Shown: positions 15,820-23,929 of the stretch, piece after piece | Numbering within the stretch: position 1 is the stretch's first letter | Layout: every line of letters starts with the position of its first letter | Origin: Alcaligenaceae bacterium | GTDB taxonomy: Bacteria; Pseudomonadota; Gammaproteobacteria; Burkholderiales; Burkholderiaceae_B | Assembly (NCBI GenBank): GCA_013416435.1 | Contig: JACCEN010000015.1 | Span: 1-64,000, forward strand | DNA length: 64,000 nucleotides | Direction: 5' to 3' | Made by a program: the position numbers and the translations under genes | The notes under the pieces: generated by a model | The model's input: the letters and a program-made list of their open reading frames with translations, nothing else | What the model was told of the DNA's origin: nothing | Databases searched by the model: none

Positions 15820-18519
15820 TCAGAATGGCGGGTCGTCGTCGTGGGGATCGACGTTTGCGGGGGAGGCGGCGGCCTTTTTGGCAGCGGCTTTGCTTGCCGC
15901 CTTCTTGCCCGCGGCCTTTTTCGTTGCGGTCTTCTTGGCGGCCGCTTTCTTGGGAGCCGCCTTGGCGGTAGTCGTAGCCGCTTTCTTTGCCGCCGTCTTG
16001 CCGGCTGTCTTACCTGCCGTCTTGCTTGCCGTGGCGGTCTTGGACGCGGTCTTCTTCCCTGCCTTCTCGGGCCGAGGTTCGAACTCGAACCCTATCTTGC
16101 CATCGGCCTGCTTGACCAGAAATGCCTTGAACTTGCGGTTCGTGCGGCTGGAGACGAAGCCGTCCAGCAGATCGGTCTTGCCCTCGCTGAGCAGTTTGTG
16201 GACTTGCTCGGCCGAGATCTCTTGCTGGAGGATCATCTTGCCGGTGCGGAAGTCGCAGGTCTTGTCAGGGCCGACGGACTTCTCGCATACGTAATTCATG
16301 CCGTATTCGAAGACCTTGTGCCCGCACTTGGGGCAATCGCCCACGGGAGTGTGGCCCGAGAAGTCGACCGGTTCGGTGTCTTCGTCGTCTTTCTGCCCGA
16401 AATCGAACTCCAGTTTGTACTCATCGGTGATGCGCAGCAGCGCGGCAAAGGGCCGCCCCATCTTGCTGATGAAGCCCGGCAAGGGGCCCAGCTCGCGCTT
16501 GGACAGCAGCTCTTCCACTTCCGGAATCTCGAAAGTGCGTCCGCCCGGATGCTTGCCTATGGAAAAGTCGCACTGGGTGCAGGCATAGCGGCGGTAATTT
16601 TCCTTGACCACGCCGCCGCATTTCGGGCAGGGGGTTGTCAAGGTGGCATAGTCGCCCGGCACCGTATCGCGCTCGTATTCCTTGGCGCGCTTCACGATGA
16701 CTTGAGTCATTTGCGCGATTTCCCGCATGAAGGCGTCGCGGTCGAGCTCGCGCTGCTCGATCTGCTTGAGCCGGTGCTCCCATTCGCCGGTGAGCTCGGG
16801 CGAGGTCAGTTCATTGACGCCCAGGCCGGAAAGCAGGGTCATGAGCTGCCTGGCCTTGGCGCTGGGCACGAGCTCGCGCCCTTCGCGGCGCAGATAGCCT
16901 TCATTCAGCAGGCCTTCGATGATGGCCGCCCGGGTGGCGGGCGTGCCCAGGCCGCGCTCCGACATGGCTTCGCGCAAGGCCTCGTCGTCTACCAGCTTGC
17001 CCGCGCCTTCCATGGCGGACAGCAGCGTGGCTTCGGTGTAGCGGGCGGGCGGCTTGGTGACGAGCTCCTTGGCCTCGACGTCTTCGGTCTTCACTTTTTC
17101 GCCGTCGGCGACGGGGACCAGATTGGCGTCGTCGCCCTGGGCTTCGCGGCCGTAGATCGCGAGCCAGCCCGGGGAGACCAGGACCTTGCCTTCAGTCTTG
17201 AAACGATGCCCCGAGACCTCGGTGATCCGTGTGGTGACCCGGAATTCAGCGGCTGGAAAGAAGACGGCCAGGAAGCGTCTTGCGACCAGTTCGTAGATCT
17301 TGCCTTCGGCTTCGCTCAGCTCGCGCGGAATCTGCAGCGTGGGAATGATGGCGAAGTGATCCGATACCTTCTTGTCGTCGAAGATGCGCCGGTTGGGCTT
17401 GACCCATTTCTGCTTGCAGACGGTCGCCGCGAAGGGACGGACGCCGGCGGCGGCGGAGGACCCGCCTTCGGCGAGGGCTTCCATGGTTTGCTGCACCGTG
17501 TGCAGGTAGTCTTCGGGCAGATAGCGCGAGTCGGTACGCGGATAGGTAAGCGCTTTATGGCGTTCGTACAGGGTTTGCGCCAGGGCCAGGGTGGTCTTGG
17601 CCGAAAACCCGAAGCGGGAGTTGGCCTCGCGCTGCAGCGAGGTCAGGTCGAACAGCGCGGGCGAGACTTGTGTCGACGGCTTGGATTCCTCGGTGACGTG
17701 TCCGGGTTGCCCCAGGCAGGCCGTGACGATGGTCTGGGCCGCGTTGCGGGACCAGAGCCGCGAATCGCGCTTTTCGGGATCGCGCTCATCCTTGATGAAC
17801 TTGGGATCGAACCAGCGGCCGCTGTAGAGGCCTTCCGCCGCCACGAAGGTGGCATGCACCTCCCAGTAATCGCGCGGCACGAAGCTGCGTATGCGTTCTT
17901 CGCGTTCGTTGACGATGGCCAGCGTGGGCGTCTGGACCCGCCCCACCGGCGTCTTGAAAAAGCCGCCGTCCTTGCTGTTGAAGGCGGTCATGGCGCGGGT
18001 GCCGTTGATGCCCACCAGCCAGTCCGCCTCGGCCCGCGAACGCGCGGCCGCTTCCAGCGGCTTCATGGTGTCGTCGTCGCGCAGGTTCTCGAACGCTTCG
18101 CGTATCGCGGCTTGCGTCATGGAGCGCAGCCACAGCCGCTGCACAGGCTTGTTCACCCCCGAAAACTGGAGGATGTAGCGGAATATGAGTTCGCCTTCCC
18201 GGCCCGCGTCGCAGGCGTTGATGACACCGGTGACATCCTTGCGCTTGAGCAGCTTCACCAGCAGCTTGAGGCGTTCCGTGGAGCGTTTGTCGGCGGGGCC
18301 GAGCTCGAACTTGGGCGGAATGACGGGAAGATGCGTGAAGCTCCATTTGCCCCGGACAGGGTCGTTGGGCGCGACCAGGGTAAGCAGATGGCCGATGCTG
18401 GAGGCCAGCACATAGCGATCGCTTTCGAAATAGTCGCCCTCCCGGGTGAACCCACCCAGGGCGCGCGATATATCCAGGGCCACCGAAGGTTTCTCGGCAA
18501 TAATGAGCGTTTTAGTCAT
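15820..18519 (-). CDS. topB: DNA topoisomerase III
   Basis: This is an 899-aa type IA topoisomerase. The Toprim domain opens with LIIAEKPSVA (Glu9) and continues to NACDAGREGEL (D104). The active-site tyrosine is in ALTYPRTDSRYLP (Y326). C-terminal topoisomerase zinc-binding repeats follow: CPKCGGVVKENYRRYACTQC and a second, partly Cys-depleted copy. The last 80 or so residues are a Lys/Ala-rich low-complexity tail resembling histone H1, ending in an acidic DDDPPF. It relaxes or decatenates single-strand-containing DNA. ATG 18519 gives the conserved MTKTLIIAEKPS start. Its 5' end faces the divergent membrane-protein gene 62 bases away. Confidence 0.95.
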   Translation of the reverse strand: MTKTLIIAEKPSVALDISRALGGFTREGDYFESDRYVLASSIGHLLTLVAPNDPVRGKWSFTHLPVIPPKFELGPADKRSTERLKLLVKLLKRKDVTGVINACDAGREGELIFRYILQFSGVNKPVQRLWLRSMTQAAIREAFENLRDDDTMKPLEAAARSRAEADWLVGINGTRAMTAFNSKDGGFFKTPVGRVQTPTLAIVNEREERIRSFVPRDYWEVHATFVAAEGLYSGRWFDPKFIKDERDPEKRDSRLWSRNAAQTIVTACLGQPGHVTEESKPSTQVSPALFDLTSLQREANSRFGFSAKTTLALAQTLYERHKALTYPRTDSRYLPEDYLHTVQQTMEALAEGGSSAAAGVRPFAATVCKQKWVKPNRRIFDDKKVSDHFAIIPTLQIPRELSEAEGKIYELVARRFLAVFFPAAEFRVTTRITEVSGHRFKTEGKVLVSPGWLAIYGREAQGDDANLVPVADGEKVKTEDVEAKELVTKPPARYTEATLLSAMEGAGKLVDDEALREAMSERGLGTPATRAAIIEGLLNEGYLRREGRELVPSAKARQLMTLLSGLGVNELTSPELTGEWEHRLKQIEQRELDRDAFMREIAQMTQVIVKRAKEYERDTVPGDYATLTTPCPKCGGVVKENYRRYACTQCDFSIGKHPGGRTFEIPEVEELLSKRELGPLPGFISKMGRPFAALLRITDEYKLEFDFGQKDDEDTEPVDFSGHTPVGDCPKCGHKVFEYGMNYVCEKSVGPDKTCDFRTGKMILQQEISAEQVHKLLSEGKTDLLDGFVSSRTNRKFKAFLVKQADGKIGFEFEPRPEKAGKKTASKTATASKTAGKTAGKTAAKKAATTTAKAAPKKAAAKKTATKKAAGKKAASKAAAKKAAASPANVDPHDDDPPF

Positions 18520-18581
18520 GTGATTCCAGTAACTGCATTTCAGCAGCAATAGCGCGGATAATACGAGGTGAGAAACGCACT

Positions 18582-21128
18582 ATGCAAGTCGAGGGTGATA
18601 AATCCGCTTTTCCGGCCAAGGCCAATTGGCCGGTCTTCCTCCAGAAAACCGCCTTTGCCCTGGGCTGCCTGCTGCTGGGCGCCGCCGGCATAAGCTGGAT
18701 TGCCGCCAACTGGGAATACGCCACGGCTTTCCAGAAGCTCGCGGGCGTGCAGGTCTTGCTGGTGGCGCTGGTCCTGGCGGCATGCTGGCTCGCGGCGGGG
18801 CGGCGCAACACGGGTTCGCTGCCCTCGGTGCTGGCGCTCGACCTGGCCGCCGTTGTCGCCGGCGGCCTTTTGGCGCTGGTCGGCCAAATATATCAGACGG
18901 GCGCCGACCCCTGGCAGCTCTTCTTCCTGTGGATGGCGCTGCTCATTCCCTGGCTGCTGGCCCGCCCGGGCCTGTTTCTGGGCCTGCTGTGCGCATGCCT
19001 GGCGAACGTGGCGGCGGCGCTCTATCTGGGTGTCTTCGGACTGGGCATGTTCGGCGCGATTTTTGGCGACACGCCCGCGGGTGGCGGCCTGTTGCTCGCC
19101 GGCTTGAATATCCTGCTCCTCGCGGCCTGGGAGTCCTCGGCGGGACGGCTGGGCGACCGGTGGCGGATCGGGCCGCGCGCGTTGCTTGCGGCGACCGGAA
19201 GCTGGTTGATCGCGGCGCAGTTTGCGGCGCTGGACGCGCGTTTCGGGCCATGGCACGTCATGGCGCTGGGCTGGCTGCTCGCGGGCGTCGCCTATTTTGT
19301 CTATGCTCGGCGGCGACCGGACCTGGCCATGGTGGCGCTGGCTGGGCTGACGGCGTTCACGCTGTTCGCCGTTGCGCTGCTGTCGTCCATCGAAACCGAC
19401 GTGACGCTGCTGGGCATCGTTCTGGCGCTGACGATGGTGGCGGGGTGGGGCATTCGCCGCTTGCTGCACCTGTGGCGGGCGGGCCGTCCGTTGAACGATG
19501 CCGCGTCCGGCAAGGCCCCGGCCGGGCCGGACGAGCCGCTACCCTGGTTCATCAGCCTGTTCCGGCTGGTCACCATGGCGTTCACCGCCGCGTTGTTGAT
19601 GGTCTATGTCTTCATCACGCTGAACATCACAGTGGAAGCGGCCTGGATTGCCGGCCTGGCGGTGAGCGTCATCGGGATTGCGCTTTTGCGGTCCCGGCCG
19701 GGAGGGCTGGCGCATGAAGCGGGGCTGGTCCTGGGGGCGGCCGGCATCTTCATGAGCGTGGGCGGCCTGTTCGCGCTTGACGACCTGGCCGCCGTGGCGC
19801 GTTCGGGCATGATCCTGGTGTTCGGACTGGCCATGTACGGTCTGGCGGGCAATGCGGTGCTGCGTTTTCTTTGCGCCTTCACCGTCCTCGCCGCGCTTCT
19901 CATCCTCGGCTGGCCCGGGGGCGATGCTTTTCTTGGCTTGCTGGATGGCGGAAGGCCGATCACGGCATTCATGCCCGCCTATTCCCGCTTATGGTGGCTG
20001 GCGATGGCGGCCGTCCTGGCGTGGGCCATCGGGCAACGGCCCCGGCGCCGCGGGCTTGTGCCCCTGGCCTGGGCCCTCACTTGTCTCGTCCAGCTGCTTG
20101 CCTGGGGGGCGCCCGCCCCGGCCGTGTTCGGGCTGTCGCTCGCCTGGGGCCAGGCGCCGGAAATTGCGCTTCTGTGGGTTGCCTGCGCGGCGCTCCCGGT
20201 TTGCGTGCTGGCGGCGGTGTTGTGGCGCGCGCCGGGTTTGCCGCCGGCGTTCAGGCCGGCTGCGCCGGCGGTCCTGGCGATTGCCTCCATAGGCTGGATG
20301 GGCGCGCCCGGCGTGTCCATGGCGCTCCTTTGGCTGGTGCTGGCACGGTCGTTCGGCAGCCGCAGCCTGCTGGCCTTCGCCGTCCTGAGCCTGCTGGCCT
20401 ATCTAAGCCGCTTTTATTACATGCTGGATTCCACCTTGCTGCAGAAATCGCTGGTGCTGGCCTTGACCGGCGGCTGGCTGGTGCTGGCTTGCCTGGTGCT
20501 GAGGCATGCCCAGAAGCCGGCAGGCAGGCCCGGCGGCCGCGCGGTGGGCGGGTCGGGTCTACCCATGGCGCGTACCGTTGCCGGCCTGCTGGCCGGTCTG
20601 CTGCTCATCCTGGCCGTCGTCAATGTGGGGATCTGGCAAAGGGAGCGTATCCTGGCGACGGGCAGGACGGTTGTCCTGGCGCTGGCGCCCGTCGATCCGA
20701 GATCCCTGATGCAGGGCGACTACATGGCCTTGCGTTTCGAGCTGGCGAACCAGATTCGCGAGGCGCTGCGCGACGACTCCACGCCGGTGGCGTCCGCCAT
20801 CAATGAACAGCGCGGCGGCTTCATGGTCTTGCGTCCCGATTCGAACGGCGTCTGGCGCCTGGCGGGCCTGCGGGCGAACCGGAGCGATGAGGGCGGCGAT
20901 GGGGCGGCGCAGGACAGCGCGTTGCTGGAGTTCCGCTTGCGCAACAACGACGTCCGCATCGTTACCGACGCCTGGTTTTTCCCGGAAGGCCATGCGCGCC
21001 TGTACGAGCCGGCCCGCTATGGGGAAATCCGCGTGGGCGACAAGGGCACCGGCCTGCTGCGCCGCATGCTGGACCAGGACTTGCAGCCATTGGGGTCAGA
21101 CCCCGTACGGGGTCTGACCCCTTCTTGA
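18582..21128 (+). CDS. DUF2157/DUF4401/GDYXXLXY multi-domain membrane protein
   Basis: The 848-aa protein has about twenty hydrophobic segments. Its N-terminal 400 residues resemble DUF2157, the middle resembles DUF4401, and the C-terminal soluble domain carries the signature QGDYMALRF followed by GFMVLRP. Fusions of these three parts are known in proteobacteria, but their function is not established. It probably resides in the inner membrane with the GDYXXLXY domain in the periplasm. The last residues, GSDPVRGLTPS, are encoded by a palindromic repeat, so the natural C-terminus has been altered. A GAGGTGAG Shine-Dalgarno precedes the ATG. Confidence 0.8.
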   Translation: MQVEGDKSAFPAKANWPVFLQKTAFALGCLLLGAAGISWIAANWEYATAFQKLAGVQVLLVALVLAACWLAAGRRNTGSLPSVLALDLAAVVAGGLLALVGQIYQTGADPWQLFFLWMALLIPWLLARPGLFLGLLCACLANVAAALYLGVFGLGMFGAIFGDTPAGGGLLLAGLNILLLAAWESSAGRLGDRWRIGPRALLAATGSWLIAAQFAALDARFGPWHVMALGWLLAGVAYFVYARRRPDLAMVALAGLTAFTLFAVALLSSIETDVTLLGIVLALTMVAGWGIRRLLHLWRAGRPLNDAASGKAPAGPDEPLPWFISLFRLVTMAFTAALLMVYVFITLNITVEAAWIAGLAVSVIGIALLRSRPGGLAHEAGLVLGAAGIFMSVGGLFALDDLAAVARSGMILVFGLAMYGLAGNAVLRFLCAFTVLAALLILGWPGGDAFLGLLDGGRPITAFMPAYSRLWWLAMAAVLAWAIGQRPRRRGLVPLAWALTCLVQLLAWGAPAPAVFGLSLAWGQAPEIALLWVACAALPVCVLAAVLWRAPGLPPAFRPAAPAVLAIASIGWMGAPGVSMALLWLVLARSFGSRSLLAFAVLSLLAYLSRFYYMLDSTLLQKSLVLALTGGWLVLACLVLRHAQKPAGRPGGRAVGGSGLPMARTVAGLLAGLLLILAVVNVGIWQRERILATGRTVVLALAPVDPRSLMQGDYMALRFELANQIREALRDDSTPVASAINEQRGGFMVLRPDSNGVWRLAGLRANRSDEGGDGAAQDSALLEFRLRNNDVRIVTDAWFFPEGHARLYEPARYGEIRVGDKGTGLLRRMLDQDLQPLGSDPVRGLTPS

Positions 21129-21166
21129 GGCGTAACGGGGTCAGACCCCACCGGGGGTCTGACCCC
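21092..21166. repeat. Two GGGGTCAGACCCC palindromes over the ends of two convergent genes
   Basis: Full copies at 21092-21121 and 21137-21166 overlap the 3' ends of both convergent genes. The first encodes the last residues of the GDYXXLXY protein. The second encodes the last residues and stop of gluQ on the other strand. The second copy has the centre CACC/GG rather than GTAC. Confidence 0.93.
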
Positions 21167-22019
21167 AACGACCATCCCAGCGCTCCACGGCGGTTTCCCA
21201 GAATGCCGCGCAGTCGGGCACGGACAGCGCCTCGAAGCCCAGGGCCTGCCATGCCTTGTTCAGCGTCAGGACGGGATCGTGCAAATCCATCGCTGCCGCA
21301 TGGTTCTGCTTGGACAGCTTGCGGCCCGTTTCGTCGCATAGCAGGGGAACGTGCATCGCTTCCGGATAGCGTAGCCCCAGCGCGCGCGCCAGGGCCCGCT
21401 GCCGGGCGGTCGACTCCAGCAGGTCGGCGCCCCGGACGATGTGGGTGATGCCCTGATCCCCGTCGTCCACCACGACCACCAGTTGATAGGCCCACAGGCC
21501 GTCGGCCCGCTTGATGATGAAGTCGCCGGTTTCGGCCAGTACGTCCTGTTCCTGCGGCCCATGCCAGCGATCCGTGTAGCGCTCCGTGCCTGGTTCCACC
21601 CGGAATCGCCAGGCACGGGTGCGCTTGCCCGGCGGCAGGCCGTGACGGCAGGTGCCGGGATAGGCGCCTTCGGGCGGAAGTTCCTGGCGGGTGCATGCGC
21701 AGCCGTAGACGCGGTCATCGGCAGCCAGGGCGTCGAAAGCCTGCTGGTAGAGCGCCAGCCGCTCGGACTGCCAGACCGGCGTGCCATCCCAGTGCATGCC
21801 CAGGGCCCGGAGCTGTTGCATGATGTAGCGGTCGGCTCCCGGCATCACGCGGGGCGTATCGATGTCTTCGATGCGCAGCAGCCATTCGCCGTGATGCGCC
21901 CTGGCGTCCAGGTAGCTGGCCATGGCGGCCAGCAGCGAGCCGTTGTGCAACGGACCACTTGGGCTGGGGGCAAAACGCCCCCGATATCGACCGGTACCGT
22001 TGGTTGCAGAAAATGCCAT
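21141..22019 (-). CDS. gluQ: Glutamyl-Q tRNA(Asp) synthetase
   Basis: The 292-aa protein is a truncated GluRS-like enzyme without an anticodon-binding domain. It should attach glutamate to the queuosine base of tRNA(Asp). The class I HIGH motif appears as [12 protein letters not shown], and the KMSKS equivalent as RKLSKQ. A zinc site is formed by CACTR with a later CRH, and residues [14 protein letters not shown] match the family. The C-terminal GQTPGGV comes from a palindromic repeat. The gene follows smg by 13 bases and is probably co-transcribed with it. Confidence 0.93.
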   Translation of the reverse strand: MAFSATNGTGRYRGRFAPSPSGPLHNGSLLAAMASYLDARAHHGEWLLRIEDIDTPRVMPGADRYIMQQLRALGMHWDGTPVWQSERLALYQQAFDALAADDRVYGCACTRQELPPEGAYPGTCRHGLPPGKRTRAWRFRVEPGTERYTDRWHGPQEQDVLAETGDFIIKRADGLWAYQLVVVVDDGDQGITHIVRGADLLESTARQRALARALGLRYPEAMHVPLLCDETGRKLSKQNHAAAMDLHDPVLTLNKAWQALGFEALSVPDCAAFWETAVERWDGRWGQTPGGV

Positions 22020-22032
22020 GCGGCCTGCGCGT

Positions 22033-22494
22033 TCAGTGCGATAAGCGGGTATGATCGTCGGCCAGGAGCTCTTCGAAAACCAGATGATCGACCTCGGCTT
22101 CCTGGCTCCAGAGCACGATCAGCGCCATGATCTTGATCTTGGCCAGCGAAACCGGAGATTCGTTGGTAGCCTGGGCGCGTTCGATCAGGATTTCGCGCAG
22201 GGCGGGCGGAAGCACGCCGGAGTTTTCCAGGAAAGTGATGAACCCGATGGCCTGGGTGCCCAGATGCTGGTATTCATCGTTGGTGAAGATTCGGGTGCTG
22301 TGGCGCTGGGGATTATGCGCAAGCTGGCCGCACTGCTCAGTGGATTGCGCCAGGCCATGGAGCCAGCCTAGCGCTTCGTCGATGTCTTCGTGCTCGAAGC
22401 CCACTGCGGCAAGCTTGTTCGCCAGTACGTCCGCCTCGGGACAGGCTTGCGGTGTATAGTAGGTTTCAAACAAATAAACCAATATATCGAACAT
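22033..22494 (-). CDS. smg: Smg family protein (DUF494)
   Basis: The 153-aa protein begins [13 protein letters not shown] and contains [14 protein letters not shown] and [19 protein letters not shown], all standard for the Smg/DUF494 family. The family is often found beside dprA and topoisomerase genes, and its biochemical role is unsettled. Here it heads a two-gene unit with gluQ, and dprA is not adjacent. The promoter must lie in the 183-bp gap shared with the divergent aldolase-like gene. Confidence 0.92.
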   Translation of the reverse strand: MFDILVYLFETYYTPQACPEADVLANKLAAVGFEHEDIDEALGWLHGLAQSTEQCGQLAHNPQRHSTRIFTNDEYQHLGTQAIGFITFLENSGVLPPALREILIERAQATNESPVSLAKIKIMALIVLWSQEAEVDHLVFEELLADDHTRLSH

Positions 22495-22551
22495 AGAGAT
22501 GCGATTCCGGTTGCCGTTTGCAAAAGACAGAATATTTAAAAAGCGTGACCG

Positions 22552-22573
22552 GTAAAGTTATTGACGACTTTAC
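22552..22573. promoter_or_regulatory. Inverted repeat in shared promoter region
   Basis: GTAAAGT and ACTTTAC are separated by eight bases in the divergent gap between smg and the PLP enzyme gene. The position suits an operator for either gene, but no matching regulator lies nearby. It could also be a chance hairpin. Confidence 0.35.
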
Positions 22574-22677
22574 GCTGATTTACCACGAGGGGCAATTCAG
22601 CCTGTTGCTGCAAACACACGCTTGGGGTACCGTGCGGCCTGCGAGACCAACAGTTTAAACCGACTACGGAGACGGAG

Positions 22678-23838
22678 ATGGAAGCACTTACACTGGCGGA
22701 TAAACACGAGGCGTCGGCCGATCTTTGCGTCCAGCCGATAGCCCGGGTGGGTGATCCCGTGTCCGCGGTCGATACTCCGGCGCTGATTCTCGACCTGGAT
22801 GCCTTCGAAGACAACCTGCGCACCATGCAGGTGCTGGCGGAGCGCCATGGGGTCGAACTCCGTCCCCATGCGAAGGCGCACCGCTGCCCCGAGATCTCGC
22901 TGCGCCAGCTGGCCCTGGGCGCCACGGGCATCTGCTGCCAGAAAGTCAGCGAAGTCATCCCGTTCATCGCCGCCGGCATCCGCAACATTCATATCAGCAA
23001 TGAAGTCGTCGGCGCGGAAAAGCTGGCGCTGCTGGCGCGCCTGGCCAAGCAGGCGCAAATCACCGTCTGCGTCGACGACGCCCGGGCCGCGCAAGATCTG
23101 TCGGACGCCATGCTGGCCGAGAAAGCCAGCGTAGGCGTGCTCGTCGAGGTCGACGTGGGCCAGAAACGCTGCGGCGTGCAGTCGTCCGAAGACCTGGTGG
23201 CGCTGGCCCAGCTGGTACAGCGCCTGCCTCAAATCCGTTTCACCGGCATTCAAGCCTACCACGGCGGCTTGCAGCACAAGCGCAGCCTGGAACAGCGGCA
23301 AAAATCCTGGGACAAGGCCGTCAAGCTGATCCGGAAACACCTGCAGGCGCTCGAGCAAGCCGGCATTGCCTGCCCGGTTGTCACGGGCGGCGGCACCGGC
23401 ACGGCCGCTTTCGATGTCAAGAGCGACGTCTTCACGGAAATCCAGGCCGGCACCTACGCTTTCATGGACACCGACTACGGCGGCATAGACTGGGACGACA
23501 CCCTGGCTTTCCGCCACAGCCTCTTCCTGCTCGCCACCGTCATGAGCGCTCCTTCTCCTGACCGCGCCGTGCTGGACGTGGGCTTGAAGTCGACCACTGC
23601 CGAAAGCGGCATGCCGGGCCTGGTCGGCTACGAAGGCGTCCGCTGCGTGGCGGTGAACGACGAGCACAGCATGCTGTGCATCGATGAAGGGGCGCAAGGC
23701 CCCCGTCTCGGCGACAAGGTCCGCCTCATCCCAGGCCACTGCGACCCCACCTTCAACCTGCATGACTGCGTCGTCGCCGTGCGCGGCGACCGCGTAGAGG
23801 CCATCTGGCCCATCAGCGCCAGAGGCATGAGCCGTTAA
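22678..23838 (+). CDS. D-threonine aldolase / 3-hydroxy-D-aspartate aldolase-like PLP enzyme
   Basis: The 386-aa protein belongs to the fold-type III (alanine-racemase-like) D-threonine aldolase family. DTPALILDLDAFEDNL opens the barrel, and the PLP lysine is in LRPHAKAHRCPE (about K63). GGGTGTA binds phosphate. The C-terminal metal site is GHCDPTFNLHD (His and Asp ligands). Family members cleave D-beta-hydroxy-amino acids to glycine and an aldehyde or glyoxylate, or dehydrate D-serine and 3-hydroxyaspartate. The exact reaction cannot be read off. A strong GGAGACGGAG precedes the ATG. Two palindromic repeats follow. Confidence 0.85.
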   Translation: MEALTLADKHEASADLCVQPIARVGDPVSAVDTPALILDLDAFEDNLRTMQVLAERHGVELRPHAKAHRCPEISLRQLALGATGICCQKVSEVIPFIAAGIRNIHISNEVVGAEKLALLARLAKQAQITVCVDDARAAQDLSDAMLAEKASVGVLVEVDVGQKRCGVQSSEDLVALAQLVQRLPQIRFTGIQAYHGGLQHKRSLEQRQKSWDKAVKLIRKHLQALEQAGIACPVVTGGGTGTAAFDVKSDVFTEIQAGTYAFMDTDYGGIDWDDTLAFRHSLFLLATVMSAPSPDRAVLDVGLKSTTAESGMPGLVGYEGVRCVAVNDEHSMLCIDEGAQGPRLGDKVRLIPGHCDPTFNLHDCVVAVRGDRVEAIWPISARGMSR

Positions 23839-23845
23839 GAGGCAT

Positions 23846-23923
23846 GGGGTCAGACCCCGAATGGGGTCTGACCCCGCGCGCTTCATTGGATTTGGGGTCA
23901 GACCCCGTACGGGGTCTGACCCC
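23846..23923. repeat. Two GGGGTCAGACCCC palindromes
   Basis: Full copies at 23846-23875 (centre GAAT) and 23894-23923 (centre GTAC) fill the gap between two convergent genes, with 18 bases between them. Confidence 0.95.
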
Positions 23924-23929
23924 GGCCCA

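Noticed and set aside
15589-18552. Long plus-strand ORF (987 codons) across topB
   Set aside because: It lies opposite topB, whose Toprim, active-site Tyr and zinc motifs are unambiguous; this is a third-position GC shadow.
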